A stretch of 64,000 bases of DNA from Charina bottae (GCA_023362775.1 JALMGJ010000002.1:69107414-69171413); one strand, 5' to 3'. Counted from the first letter of the stretch, positions 1 through 10,474 are shown. Notes: generated by a model from the sequence alone, not told the origin. Made by a program: numbers and translations.

Positions 1-401
1 TCTTAGGCAATCAAAATCAGTCTTTGACTATCAAACTATGGTTGACACCAAGTACAGATGGGGAGGGGGAGAAGCGTTTAGTTTAGTTACCTACATATAA
101 AATGAAATGAAATAAGCTTTGATTCCCACATCATATACTGACAAAGGTCACTTCCATATTGCTACCAGTTTCACCCCTGCAAAACTTTAGCAACATTTTC
201 ATGCTGTCCCATTGTCCTGATCATTGTCATCCTCACAGTGATCAACCCTTTCCTTGGGTTGTCAGGGCTCCGTCTAACTGACCAACGACAGCACAAAGGT
301 CAGCACTGAGTGCCCCGCTGCCTGTCCTTTTCATTGCCTCTCCGCATTTGTTTTGGAGTGGGGATACCTGGTCGCTCTATTAAAAAAAAATTGGTAAAAG
401 T
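1..401. other. Unique AT-rich DNA, nothing recognised
   Basis: No coding, RNA or repeat signature stands out. A short A run at about 381-389 is the only low-complexity tract. Confidence 0.4.
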
Positions 402-672
402 GTGGTGAGGTGGTGTAGAGAGTATGGAGGATGACCTTGATGGAAATATGCAGGCACTGTTACCTAGGCAAAAGGGACTGAAACAGAGCAACAAGATAAC
501 ATTTGGAAGCGACTCAGGTGGACACCTGATTCATTGGAGTATAAAAAGGGGAAGGAGGTACAGCACAATCAGAGCTACAAGATTCTGTTATTATATCCAA
601 TCTCAATAAAGGTAATTTCAACTATACTGTGAAGTTGATTTCTTGGTCTGGTCTACCTAGTGGGGCCTGACA
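402..672 (+). mobile_element. Possible solo LTR (3' part)
   Basis: A TATA box (TATAAAAAGG) lies at about 540. An AATAAA poly(A) signal follows at 605-610, about 65 bp downstream, and the segment can be closed at a CA near 672. This TATA / poly(A) / CA spacing is what an LTR U3-R-U5 would show. The 5' boundary (a TG at about 402) is a guess, and no target-site duplication or primer-binding site was identified. It could equally be a chance promoter-like stretch. The 61-codon frame at 424-609 inside it is not recognised. Confidence 0.25.
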
Positions 673-1147
673 GGTGCCACGGTGCCTTGACTTTAGCAGG
701 GAGGGACAGTCATTTGGTTTTATTTAAAAAGCAGAGAGAAATGGTGGCAAGGAGATTGGGCAACTTGACCTCAGAAGAGAGGGGAAGAGCTGAGGAACAA
801 GGAGGTGGGGGTGAGAGTTCTCACTAATGGGAAACCATTCATCTTGCACCTCCAGTTTTCCTCCACTACTTCCTGCACCAAAGCAGAGCTGGAAGTTAAT
901 CAGCTCAGCTTCAGAAGAGCAGCTAACAGGCTTTGGTATCTTGATAGGAACCTTAACAATATAAGAGGCAGATGATGGTGATGGTGATGGTGATGGTAAT
1001 GGTAATGATGATGATTCAGGATGTATAGTGAAAAAAAAATCCATTGATCACATAGGGGGCTAATATTCTTTTAGAAAGCAAAGAACCTTCCCAACTGAAT
1101 TCCCATTCAAACAGGTAGAGGATGACCATGTCTTCCACCAGCTGAGG
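673..1147. repeat. Unique DNA with (GATGGT)n microsatellite
   Basis: An imperfect GATGGT/GATGGTAAT microsatellite occupies about 971-1016. The rest of the stretch shows nothing recognisable. A proline/serine-rich antisense frame across the microsatellite (724-1044) is low complexity. Confidence 0.6.
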
Positions 1148-1149
1148 CC

Positions 1150-1553
1150 AGTTTTGTTGAATCATGGCAGGGTCCTGGCCAGATTTCTTACCAGGCTTCC
1201 TCAGGAATTCTTCTCTGCAATAGCACCCACCCTGTGGAATATCTTGCCCCCGGAGGTGAGGCGGGCGCCGTCGCTCCTAGCCTTCCGGAAGTCTTTAAAG
1301 ACCTGGTTCTGCCACCTTGCTTGGGATGAAGGAGGCAATAGTTCCTCCTGGGGGTGGTTAGCCCCATGATATCCTCCTTTTTAAGATCCTACCATCCTCT
1401 GGATTTTCTTTCTTTATTATTATATTGTATTTTAAAATGTATAGGTTTTTAATGTTAATATTATTGTTGTAAACCGCCCAGAGTCCACTGCTGTAGAGAT
1501 GGGCGGTGATAAATCTGAATAATAAATAAATAATAAACAAATAAATAAATTCA
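1150..1553 (+). mobile_element. CR1/L2-like LINE 3' end
   Basis: This is the last part of a LINE ORF2 followed by its 3' UTR. The frame at 1154-1369 includes APTLWNILPPEVRRAPSLL and FRKSLKTWF, which match the C-terminal block of the longer LINE at 24.1-26.0 kb. The 3' end carries the hairpin shared by all copies in this window (ACCGCCCAGAGTCC ... GATGGGCGGT) and then an (AAAT)n tail. It is 5'-truncated and non-functional. The family belongs to the Jockey/CR1 clade; whether it is best called L2 or CR1-L3 needs a library comparison. Confidence 0.85.
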
Positions 1554-2505
1554 TCTAGAATGGATTAGGCTATTGCTATCCCATCCAAAGCCTCAGTACC
1601 TGAGAGTTTCCAACCATTCCTCAGTATATCCACTTAAACCACCATGGAGGTCCCAAAAAAAATTACCTTTCAAAACTTTAAAACTACCTTATACAGGACA
1701 CCCAGATGTGCTACTAGCAGCTGCTACAGGATGTCTGTGAGATTGATGTAAATTGTATGTTATTTGCAGCCGCTAGATGGAGATAGGAAGCAATGTCTTC
1801 TATGGCGTTTAGCACAAACCTGGAAAATATTCTGGGCAAAAGCTGTGGCCATTATGCAAAGAGTACATCCTGGGAAAGCATGTTAACAATTTTAGAATAA
1901 ACAATACAATTGTGCAAAAAATCTGGGCCAGTAAGGAAATCTGCCAAGGCACACTTGGAGGAAAGTGTGCTTTTCAGCCTCTGCCAAGAATGCAAAGGGG
2001 GAGATGTAAAATATAGAAAAGAAAGACAATGGTTTTAAAGATGTGTGGCCATTAATACTTTTCATTTAATTAAAGCAATATTTAAACCTTCTGAAAATTC
2101 TATGATGCATTTTTCCTATGCACATATAAGATTAAAGTGCTGTGATAGCAGAGCAATTGTTTAAAGCTATTTTTCCTCTTGCAGGTTGCAAATGAATATG
2201 CTTCAGCCACATTATACCTTACCATTTGGCCTCGTTTGAAAGAAAGGAAAGAACTGGAATTTCCCCTGGGAACCCACTTCTTTCATCAGTTTTCTGAAAG
2301 AAGGCAGTTTTTTCAATGGTGTCACAATGTACTTCCATGTGGTGACAGATGCCATTTCTCCTACTCTTTTTATTCATGGAAATATAACCTGCATCTTTTT
2401 ATGCACTCCAGTTTTAAAAGACCTGAGCAGATTGGCCACCAATGTGGAGAAATGCTTGCAGGGGTATCCAGAATTCCATGTTTCTGAAGCTCTGAAATAG
2501 CCCTC
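1554..2505. other. Unique DNA, no supported gene
   Basis: Mostly AT-rich unique sequence. A frame at 2179-2487 is preceded by a splice-acceptor-like TTTTCCTCTTGCAG at about 2171-2184. Its translation resembles no family I know, no donor was confirmed, and it is not called as an exon. Confidence 0.4.
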
Positions 2506-2507
2506 CC

Positions 2508-2760
2508 CAATCTGATGCCCTCCAGGTATATTGGGACTGAAATTACCAGAATTTTCAGCCAGCAAGGACTGTAACTTCTCCTTCCCAGAGCCTTCAAGAT
2601 GGGTAGGGACTTCAAATCCCCAAATTCCCACCCTGGCTTCTCCAATCTGCAACCGCAGCTGTCAGAACTTCTAGTCAGACTTCCGGCAGAGTATTCTGGG
2701 ATTTTCTGTCCCAGGACAGCTGGAAGACACCAGGTTAGAAGAGACTGCTGCAAAAGATAT
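2508..2760. mobile_element. Foldback hAT-type MITE, degraded
   Basis: The left arm at about 2508-2565 (AATCTGATGCCCTCCAGG ... GGGACTG) is roughly the inverted complement of the right arm at about 2685-2745 (CAGCTGGAAGACACCAGGTT). Arms of this type, with a CCAGAATT-like motif between them, recur in the window at 21.2, 29.85, 38.3 and 43.3 kb. No protein is encoded. I could not find a clean target duplication, so hAT membership is inferred from resemblance to other palindromic MITEs. Confidence 0.5.
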
Positions 2761-3540
2761 CTAAAAGGCTCTGGGAGTCGCTGTGCTAAAGTTCCGTCAG
2801 CTACTAGCTCACATCTTCATCACCCCGATATTCCATTTCCTAAAATGCAGAAGTGCATAATTCTGTTCCTAAAATTAGTAATTTTAAACGAATGCCATCA
2901 AATTACATATTCCTAGTCACAGATTTGTATTATTATGAAGGCAAATGTGTATTCATTTCAGTCCAGTACTGGTATTTTAGAGTTTCTCGATCTGAAAGTG
3001 ACATACTAAATGTATTGTGACTTCATCCTGCCCCAACCAACTTATTCAAGTGATCAGTAATGCATTTTTGATATAGACTTTAGGAGGTCTCTTAAAATAA
3101 CTGCCCACTTAGATGATTCCTCAATAACATGTTTGCTACCTAATCTCCAGAACAAGAAGTTGGCTGTAGGGATTGTTAAAGTATAGCTGATATCTTAGCA
3201 TTCCTAGAGAACCAGTGAATTTTCTTAATATCTCATTAAAACACCACTCTGAGGCTGTATGAATATTCTGGGGCAAATAGGCACCTTTCCACTTTAAGCA
3301 TTAGGACTGTACAATATGGTTATTTTCCTCTTTTCATTCACATTAGCCCTTCATGGAGCAAAGACTCACTATAGTCGAAGCATAAAATGCCCTATCAGTA
3401 CACATGCTTTAACCTGGTTATTAATCCACCTTGGTGTGAAACATTCTTTCCCTGGGGACTATGGCATTCAACAGGCAAATGAAAAGGGTTGCGATTTCAG
3501 CAGTTCCCTGCTCTTTGAAAATCTTTATAATTAAGATTGT
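2761..3540. other. Unique DNA, nothing recognised
   Basis: AT-rich with no repeat or coding pattern that I can support. Confidence 0.4.
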
Positions 3541-3815
3541 CTGCCTCTCGTAAGGCACTAAAGACCTGGTTCCCTGCTGGCCTTTCATAAGGCACTAAAC
3601 ACCTGGTTCTGTGCCCAGGCCTGGGGGGCCGGCTGTGTGAAAAGACTCTTCTCCTGGCTGTATTAGCACTGTTGATTGTGTTGTTTTTTCTCAGCTGCTT
3701 TGTATTTTAATTTTTGTATTTATGATATAATTGTTTTTATTTTTATTTGATATTGTTCGCTGCTCAGAGTCACTTGTTGGGATGGGCGGCTTTACAAATG
3801 GATTATAATGAAAAA
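3541..3815 (+). mobile_element. CR1/L2-like LINE 3' end with short duplication
   Basis: The LINE C-terminal block (AAGACCTGGTTC...) runs into a T-rich 3' UTR and the family hairpin (CTGCTCAGAGTCACTTGTTGG ... GATGGGCGGC). The segment containing TAAGGCACTAAA-ACCTGGTTC occurs twice, 37 bp apart (from about 3551 and 3588), which suggests a small tandem duplication after insertion. The copy is truncated and non-coding. Confidence 0.75.
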
Positions 3816-5160
3816 AATAATGCATTTTTTTCCTTAGAAGTATAGTGTTGTTTATAGGTGGGGTAATGGATATTAATTTAAAGTAATCAACTGAGTAAAA
3901 CTCATGCCTACTACAGGAGGCTAAAAGAGCCTATAGTGGTCAAGGGCCTGGAGAATGTATTGCATGGTGTCCAACATAATGCAAGTCTTTGTGGCTAGCA
4001 CAGATTTTTATTGGTGAAACAATTTTGGATTCTCTGAAAGTCACTCTCTGTTAGCTGCCCAGAGTCATGTGTTTGAATCAGTCTGGGTGAAGTGGAATGA
4101 TGAATGCAGAAATAATGGAGACAAAGATCTGTGAAAATACAAGGGATGAGCCACAGTCCAATACCTTTGTGTATCCTCTCTACCAAAAGATGTAAACCCT
4201 CCTTCACTCTCATAAAATAAGAGCAAATCCTAAGTATAGGCAGAATAAATGTCAACGGTTGAACGAAAGTCATGAATAAGCACCAATATTTGAGACAGCA
4301 CTGAATCTGCTTATATCTGAAATTAAATAGCAGCTTGCAAATTCCTGAATCAATATCAAGTCTTCTGTGGAACTGACAATTATATTAATGGGTAGTCTTT
4401 CTTTTAAGAACATCAGTGAAATCATCAACTTGATATGTGATGACACAGAAAATTCAAACCTCACAACATCATTATTACCTTGTTATTTCACCCACAAGAA
4501 GTACAGAATATGTAAGGAGTAAACAAAGGAGCTATTCTGAATTATCAAGTGTCTATTTCATAATTGTTTGTTCTTACTCTGAAGTCCAGATTTCTGTTTA
4601 TATTTTCTGAATCTGCAGTTCAGAATTCAGTCCAAAATCTGCATTGATGAGAATGGACAGAGAGTAGCTTTGTATCAGAGAATCAATAAAATTTAATTAA
4701 AAGTTCCATTGACGTCATGGAGTGATTAAAACCTTAGAATCTATGAAGTCATTTGGAGTATTTCAATGACAGGGTGGGTTACAACTAAAGACTACTTGGA
4801 GATCAAACTCTATTCATCCGGATGTCAGGAATACCTTATTCTTTTTAAAGCCTCATTAAGAGACAGAGAGAAAAAGAGAGAATAAACAATCTTCTCATAA
4901 AAGCATCTGTGAATGCAATGAACATTTAATTCAGTATGTTGTAAACGTGCCCTTGCATTAGGCTGGTTCACACATTTTAAAAGCATGCATTTTAAAATAA
5001 GCAGTGTTTTCAGTTCGAAATCATTCATGTGTCTGCCCAGCTAGATTGGAAAGCAACTGCAATAATCTTGTACCTTGTGTGACTGGATTAAGTATAGAAA
5101 TTGAATGTGATCTCTACCTTAAGATCATTTCATACTCCCCTCTTAGAAGAACATTAACAG
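3816..5160. other. Unique AT-rich DNA, nothing recognised
   Basis: Only short uninformative frames on either strand. No repeat family, RNA or promoter structure was identified. Confidence 0.4.
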
Positions 5161-5164
5161 AACA

Positions 5165-5530
5165 GCAGTTCCACACTGCAGCCTGAGCTGCTTCTTTCTC
5201 ATGCTGCTCCCACCCGTATCTTATGCCAACTTCAGAAATTCAGTCCAGATTGCAGTGTGTTGGCAATTGGGCCAGGCTGGTGCTCAGTCCAGACTATGCC
5301 CACTGCGAGACCCGATTGGTCGCTCCCACCTTCTTCTTGCCCTTCCCATCCATACACTAGTCCTGGGGCCTTTCCTTTGCTTTCCCAGATGTTTGCACAT
5401 CTGGATGCTTTCCCATCCCCTTGCCACACTCTTTCCTATACTCATACCTTTTTCCTCTTATAGTACCATCATTGCTCTGATGCTACAGTGATCAAAGCAA
5501 GAGGGGAACTGTTTGTTCCTTCTTCCTGGT
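5165..5530 (+). repeat. Unclassified interspersed repeat, copy 1
   Basis: This segment is collinear with 63128-63570 in the same orientation. Shared blocks include TGCTTCTTTCTCATGCTGCTCC, AACTTCAGAAATTC, CCAGATTGCAGTG, GCCCTTCCCATCCAT, TATAGTACCATCAT and AATCAAAGC-like ends (compare the blocks at 5190, 5228, 5244, 5338, 5460 and 5490). The copies differ by substitutions and by indels of tens of bases, so they are old. No reverse transcriptase, poly(A) tail, A/B box or inverted terminus was recognised, so the class is unknown. Confidence 0.7.
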
Positions 5531-5606
5531 TCAAAGCTGGGGCTGCTTCTAGCATGAACTGAAGTGCTGGAAGTCACCAACTCCAAACATCTTAAGACAG
5601 TGGGGA

Positions 5607-5661
5607 TTTATTTATTGGTTAATTTAATCCATTTATATCGCTGTCCATCTTGCGATTGTGA
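5607..5661 (-). mobile_element. LINE 3' tail fragment
   Basis: Read on the minus strand this is a GATGGACAGCGATATAAAT-like 3' terminus followed by an (AAAT)-rich tail, as in the CR1/L2-like copies elsewhere. It is very short, so the assignment is tentative. Confidence 0.45.
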
Positions 5662-6005
5662 CATCAAACAGCAGTTCTGAATCAAAGCTGGAAAACCCGG
5701 GTGTGAGTGCATTTGCATTTGGTTGGGAAAGGGAGGAGGATGACATCATCCATCCCTGCACTCAGGAAGTGGTGAGGGGCCTGCACTGGTGCAGATCCAC
5801 TATAAGAACACAACAGATACAAGCTGGAATACCCAAGGAGCTCCAAAACCATTAACTATTTGCACTTTTTAGCCTGCTGATCACTAGGGGCATTAGAAGT
5901 AGAAATAGCAAACAGGGACTCCTTTTCTATTCCATTCTTTCTTTCTGCTCTGCTTTTCCATGACTGCATAACTGATATTTTTAGGGTCCCTCTCCCTGGT
6001 CAACC
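5662..6005. other. Unique DNA, nothing recognised
   Basis: Contains an ATTTGCAT octamer near 5710, but nothing around it supports a promoter or enhancer call. Confidence 0.4.
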
Positions 6006-6007
6006 TA

Positions 6008-6364
6008 CATGTAGTCCTCACTTAATGACCACAATGGCAACTCCATTGCTAAGCGATGAGGTCATTAAGCAGGACATCATGTGACCATAGCAGACTTATG
6101 ACCTCACTTTCACTGTGGTCATTAAGCAAATCAACCATGGTCATTAAGCAAGAAATCATGTGATCGTGACTTGCAATTTTACTGCCAGCTTCTCCATTGA
6201 CTGCTTGTTGGAAGCTGGCTGTGAAGCATGCAAATGCTGATCACGTGATCGCGGGATTCTGCGATGGACATAAATGCAAGGACCAGTCATAAAGTTACTT
6301 TTTCAGTGCTATCATAACTTTGAACAGTCGCTAAACAGGGCAGCTGTTAAGCGAGGACTACCTG
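6008..6364. mobile_element. TA-flanked MITE, Tc/mariner (Tigger-like)
   Basis: The ends are inverted repeats: CATGTAGTCCTCACTTAA at 6008 and, on the other strand, CAGGTAGTCCTCGCTTAA ending at 6364. Both ends are flanked by TA (6006-6007 and 6365-6366), the target of Tc1/mariner transposases. The 357-bp interior repeats ATTAAGCA motifs and holds a CCAGCTTC ... GAAGCTGG hairpin near 6185-6222 that recurs at 49.99 and 52.56 kb. It encodes no protein. A Tigger-like TcMar assignment is inferred from the CAG-GTCC-type termini. Confidence 0.75.
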
Positions 6365-6366
6365 TA

Positions 6367-8652
6367 CATGCTATAGAATACAAAACTTCCTTTCTCCTTA
6401 TCTTTTTTCACCACATGTAATCTCTTTAATAAATTGATTTCATTTTCTTTTGGATCTTGAGCAGTTGTCTTTCTGGATATTCACATTGCACATTAATGTG
6501 TCTTACCACACATGTATGCTATGCTAAGGTTGGGTGACAGAGAATAAACTGGAAGGTTTCAACCAGTTACTTCAAAATTTTCCCTACATAATGATGTCTC
6601 TAGAGAGAGGGGCGACCTGTAAAGTTGTTTTGAAGTGTTACATACAAAATGTTTAAATAAGTAAATAAATAAAAAGATCAACACTCTCCCACAATTGTAG
6701 ATCTAAGAGCAGAGGAGAAAAAAATAATTTCTCAGTTACAGAAAAACTCTAAGTAAAGTTGGCTAGAATTTTGTCCTAAAATGTTTTTGCTTGGAAATCC
6801 TTAACCTTGTTGCAGATTCCTTGCTGCTATAGGAATCAGGGTCAGTTACAAATGATTCTGGCACTAGATGTTTGTTAGCTAAAATGATTCCCCGTGATGG
6901 CCTAACAAGTGGTTAGCATGTGTTTCAAAAGCCCATAATCCTCTGTTTAAACAACACTTTGTAATAAGATATTCACAGCCCTTGCAAAGCATCAAGTAAA
7001 TGCTGTGGCTAGAAGAGTCTGCAGTTCTGTGTTTACTCTCTCAGCTGGCTGTTAAAGATACCATGAATAGCTCAAAAGAACAACCAGACTGCTAACACTT
7101 GAACATAGTCTCATCCAGAATTTAACGCTGTGCCTTTGAAACCATACAATCAAATTTGTTCACAAAGGGAAGCACCAATGTCTTGGAAATCTAAAGTCAA
7201 AAACACATTCTGGAGGATGGAAGCCTCTTCTATATTGCTACCAAGAAAGCTACTGGAGTGTGCCCATGAAGTCACTAGAAAGTGAGCTGGCTTTGAAGGA
7301 GATAAAGACTCCATAAAGCTAAGGTTAAATGCAGAGTGCTGTACATGTCTATTCAAAAATAAATTTCACTGAGCTTGGTGCATCTTATTTCCAGGGTACA
7401 AGTTTGCAATGCCCATCCTATAACCACTTTCCAGAGCCCTGTACAGCTCAGTGTGAAGTCCTTTCCAGTTGACAGGTATAGGACTGAACTATTAATAAAT
7501 TATTATTTTCCAGGAGATTCCCCCAGGCTGCTTTTCTATCTATGAAGATAGCTGGGGAAGGACTGTTTCCATAGACTGGATCCCATCTGATTCCCTGAAC
7601 TGCATTGCTCCAAAGTAATGGTGATACTCGAAATTAATACAGATGTCTTAATTTCATCTGTACGGATCTGCACATCACTTTTTTCTGTTGAGGACACTGA
7701 ATTTCTCTACAGTACTTACATGGCAAGAAATTTTTCAAAACACCCATTAAACATTAACGGCAGTTATTCTACAGCAGTAATATTTGACAGCAGCCATTAG
7801 TGGTTTTCTTTAATTAAATAAAAGCTCGAAAGAGAACTGTACCCCTTGACCTTCTTATAATGATAGTGCCCCTTTGTAATCAAATGGACTAGCTTAACCC
7901 TTTGAAAATTAAGTAGGCAGAATTTTGCCAAGTTGCTAAGTAGATTAGAATTCAAAAGTGTTTGACTACATGATGGCATATGCAAAGTTACTCACCGTTG
8001 ATCCACCTCTCTGTAGAATGGATGGTTAGAATGTAAGAGGTAAGGCCTACGCAGAATATGCATATCTCTGCTTGTAAGATCCAAAGAGTCACATGCCAAA
8101 CAATTGGGGACAACTGTGGAGACTGTGTGTGTGTGTATGTTTGTGTGTGAGTGGTGTCCATATGAAGTCTTTTTAAAGACTTCCTAAACAAAACAAAACA
8201 AACAAAAAGAGCAGGAGTGATTACACACCCAAATATAAATCAAAATGAAATAATTGAGATTTTTTGTTTGACTTCTTCATTTTAGGAAGCTAGAGACTCC
8301 TAAAGGTTACAGCATGTTTCCCTTCCCTACTCCTTCTCCCCAATTCTTTCTGAAGAAAACAAAAACTCAGGATTACAAATTTATGCATTTGAGAAAAGAG
8401 AAAGTTAGTGCCAGCGGGAGAGAGAACTAACTAGAGAGAGAAGAGGTCTTTCAAGCTTCCCCTTATTGGAAAATAATTATTTCCTGCCAGGGAGTGTCAG
8501 ATGTGTAGCTTCCCCTTATTTCTGGCACCCAATCCTGTTCATGTTAAGAGCCGTTTCTATGTAGCTCCAAGTATGGGAACAGGAGTTCATAATGAGAACT
8601 ATACAGTAAGGGTAGAAAGGAATAAAAGTAAAGCCTGCCAAGAGTTGAAGTT
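6367..8652. other. Unique AT-rich DNA with a short TG tract
   Basis: About 2.3 kb with no supported gene. A TGTG(TA)TG tract sits at about 8123-8150 and an AAAC/AAAT-rich patch at 6650-6672 and 8190-8208. Everything else looks unique. Confidence 0.4.
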
Positions 8653-8850
8653 AACTTTTTGTTGTTGTTTTGGCAACTCTACAAAAATGGCTTGCCATTG
8701 CCTTTTTAAAAAAGATGTTCATTCAACTTCCCAGGCTAGTCCACAGGGCTGGGATCTCCTGAGCAGTCTCTCATCTAAGCACTGACCAAGTCTAACTCTA
8801 CTTAGCTTTTTGGAGATCAGCCAGGTGCTCCCAGGTGCTGAGGTCAAAGG
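8653..8850 (-). mobile_element. 5S-rRNA-derived SINE
   Basis: The minus strand reads GATCTCC-AAAAGCTAAGTAGAG, then CTTGGTCAGTGCTTAGATGAG-AGACTGC and CAGCCCTGTGGAC. These are the 3' half of vertebrate 5S rRNA, including its internal promoter (GATCTCGGAAGCTAAGCAGGGTC; AGTACTTGGATGGGAGACC). A GGCAATGGCAAGCCA-type body and degenerate tail follow. SINEs with 5S heads and an RTE-like tail are known from squamates. This copy is diverged. Confidence 0.8.
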
Positions 8851-8906
8851 AAGGAAGAGGAAGCTCTACATGTCATGCTCCCCCAAATATTCAATAACTA
8901 TAAGCC

Positions 8907-8928
8907 ATATATATATATATATATATAA
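8907..8928. repeat. (AT)n microsatellite
   Basis: About 11 AT units immediately upstream of the following SINE. Confidence 0.9.
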
Positions 8929-8929
8929 C

Positions 8930-9266
8930 CAGGGGCATGGTGGCTCAGCGGGTAAGACGCCAGGCTTGTCGATCAGAGGATCGCAAGTTCAGAGGTTCAA
9001 GACCCTAGCCCCGCGTGATGGAGTGAGCTCCCGCACTTGCCCCAGCTCTTGCCAACCTAGCAATTCGAAAGCATGCAAATGCAAGTAGATGAATAGGGAC
9101 CACTTTGGTGGGTAGGTAACAGCGTTCCGCGCACGTCATGCGGCCACATGACCGTGGAAGCGTCTTCGGACAACGCTGGCTCTTCGGCTAACAAACGGAG
9201 ATGAGCACCGGCCCCTAGAGTCAGACACGACTGCACAAATGTGCAGGGGGAACCTTTACCTTTTTA
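8930..9266 (+). mobile_element. Sauria-type tRNA-derived SINE, copy 1
   Basis: The head has a tRNA-like box A (TGGCTCAGCGGGTAAGAC) and, about 45 bp later, a box B that is mutated here (GAGGTTCAAGACCC instead of GGTTCGAATCC). The body holds the conserved AGCATGCAAATGCAAGTAG and GAGATGAGCACCGGCCCC blocks. The 3' end is AGAGTCAGACACGACTG followed by AACCTTTACCTTT, resembling the 3' end of BovB LINEs. That is the usual Sauria SINE structure and implies mobilisation by BovB. It is full-length but no longer has a good internal promoter. Confidence 0.88.
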
Positions 9267-9299
9267 CTATCTCTTGGATGCCATCTATCTAGTGGCATC

Positions 9300-9568
9300 T
9301 AAGGGGTGTGGTGGCTCAGCGGGTAAGACGCCAGGCTTGTCGATCGGAAGATTGCAAGTTCGGAGGTTCGAATCCCTAGCCCCACATGACGGAGTGAGCT
9401 CCCGCACTCACCCCAGCTCTTGCCAACCTAGCATTTCAAAAGCATGCAAATGCAAGTAGATGAATAGGTACCACTTCGGTGGGTAGGAAACAACGGAGAT
9501 GAGCACCGGCCCCTAGAGTTGGACACGACTGCACAAATGTGCGGGGGGAACCTTCATTTTACCTTTAT
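9300..9568 (+). mobile_element. Sauria-type SINE, copy 2, internally deleted
   Basis: Same architecture as copy 1, 34 bp downstream and in the same orientation. It keeps an intact box A (TGGCTCAGCGGGTAAGAC) and box B (GAGGTTCGAATCCC). Relative to copy 1 it lacks roughly 65 bp between GGTGGGTAGGAAAC (about 9479) and AACGGAGATGAGC. The tail is slightly rearranged (CCTTCATTTTACCTTTA). Confidence 0.87.
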
Positions 9569-9587
9569 AACCCATACTCAAGAACAT

Positions 9588-9646
9588 CTTCTGAGAAGGA
9601 GGTGGAACTAGATGACCTTTGATATCCCTCCCAATTCTATGATTCC
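9588..9646 (+). mobile_element. CR1 LINE 3' terminus fragment
   Basis: GGTGGAACTAGATGACC, then TCCCTCCCAATTCTATGATTCC, matches the very end of amniote CR1 elements (GGACTAGATGACC ... CTATGATTCTATG). Only the last ~60 bp remain. Confidence 0.7.
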
Positions 9647-9721
9647 CTGAAGAGAGCTAATACTCTGCTCAAAAACCTTAACATAAAATGTAGAAAAAGA
9701 CCCACCACAAATTATTCCAAA

Positions 9722-9960
9722 CTAAGGAGTCTGGATCTCAGTAGATTAGCAGTACATGGCCAGTTTGGGGGAGTCATAAAGTTGGGCCTGATTAGGATTT
9801 GGGTGGGAGACCATCATGAAATCTCAGGATTGTAGGATAGACTGAGAAATTTAAAAAAATCCCAGAAGGCAATGGCAATCCACTTCTATACTGTTGTCAA
9901 GAAAAATAGATGGGTGTGTCATGTAATCACTAGGAGTTGAGCATGACTCAAAGGAGATTT
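9722..9960 (+). mobile_element. 5S-rRNA-derived SINE
   Basis: GATCTCAGTAGATTAGCAG ... TTGGGCCTGATTAGGATTTG followed by GGTGGGAGACC and a CAGGATTGTAGGA block align with the 3' half of 5S rRNA, with about 30 extra bases between the two promoter blocks. The body (CCAGAAGGCAATGGCAATCC) and the tail (GGAGTTGAGCATGACTC) match the copies at 8.65 and 27.5 kb. It abuts the next SINE, which lies in opposite orientation. Confidence 0.82.
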
Positions 9961-9961
9961 G

Positions 9962-10172
9962 TTTTTAGATTTTTTTATCCCGCCTTTATTATTTTTATAA
10001 ATAACTCAAGGCGGGGAACATATGCAGTACTCCTTCCTCCTCCTATTTTCCCCACAACAACAACCCTGTGAGGTGATTTGGGCTGAGAGAGAGTGACTGG
10101 CCCAAGGTCACCCAGCCGGCTTTCATGCCTCAGGTGGGACTAGAACTCACAGTCTCTGGGAATTTTGCCCTG
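9962..10172 (-). mobile_element. MIR-like tRNA SINE with LINE-like tail
   Basis: Read on the minus strand, the core is GACTGTGAGTTCTAGTCCC ... GGCATGAAAGCCGGCTGGGTGACC-TTGGGCCAGTCACTCTCTC. It ends in TTGAGTTATTTATAAAAATA and AAAGGCGGGATAAA. A closely related and longer copy lies at 52829-53064. The tail resembles the 3' hairpin of the CR1/L2-like LINEs in this window (CCGCC ... GAGT ... GGCGGGATA). The tRNA-like 5' head is missing here. Confidence 0.75.
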
Positions 10173-10431
10173 AGGAAAGAATGGAGGATAAGGCTAGCTA
10201 GTGTTGAAGTACAATCCCCCTTCAAGCTTGATCTGAATAGAAAGAGATCTATCTGAGACTTCCTTAAATTATGAGTTGTCTTCTTTTTTTCCATTGGAGG
10301 AAAGTCTTCCTTCCCCTCTTGTGCATTAGGAAGGCAGAAGAAGATGGGAAAGAGCTTAGATTAGGACACCCCATTTTGCAAGGCCCAGGATTTATTTTTC
10401 TCCTTCTTAAGTGGCATGGAGAAAGCTGGCT

Positions 10432-10474
10432 TATGGAATCGCCAAGGGTCAGATACAACTGAATGGATAATTCA
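10432..10474 (+). mobile_element. RTE-like SINE tail fragment
   Basis: ATGGAATCGCCAAGGGTCAG followed by ATACAACTGAATGG resembles the GAGTCGGATACGACTGAATG terminus of BovB-mobilised SINEs. Only about 40 bp is recognisable. Confidence 0.45.

Noticed and set aside
424..609. 61-codon frame within the possible LTR
   Set aside because: Short, no recognisable domain, and probably fortuitous within U3-like sequence.
2171..2487. Possible host exon preceded by a TTTTCCTCTTGCAG acceptor
   Set aside because: The translation is unlike any family I know, no donor or neighbouring exons were found, and AG-preceded open stretches of ~100 codons are expected by chance.
8930..9568. Candidate tRNA genes (box A and box B present)
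   Set aside because: The boxes belong to SINE heads with BovB-like tails. No cloverleaf with a proper acceptor stem and anticodon arm is formed.
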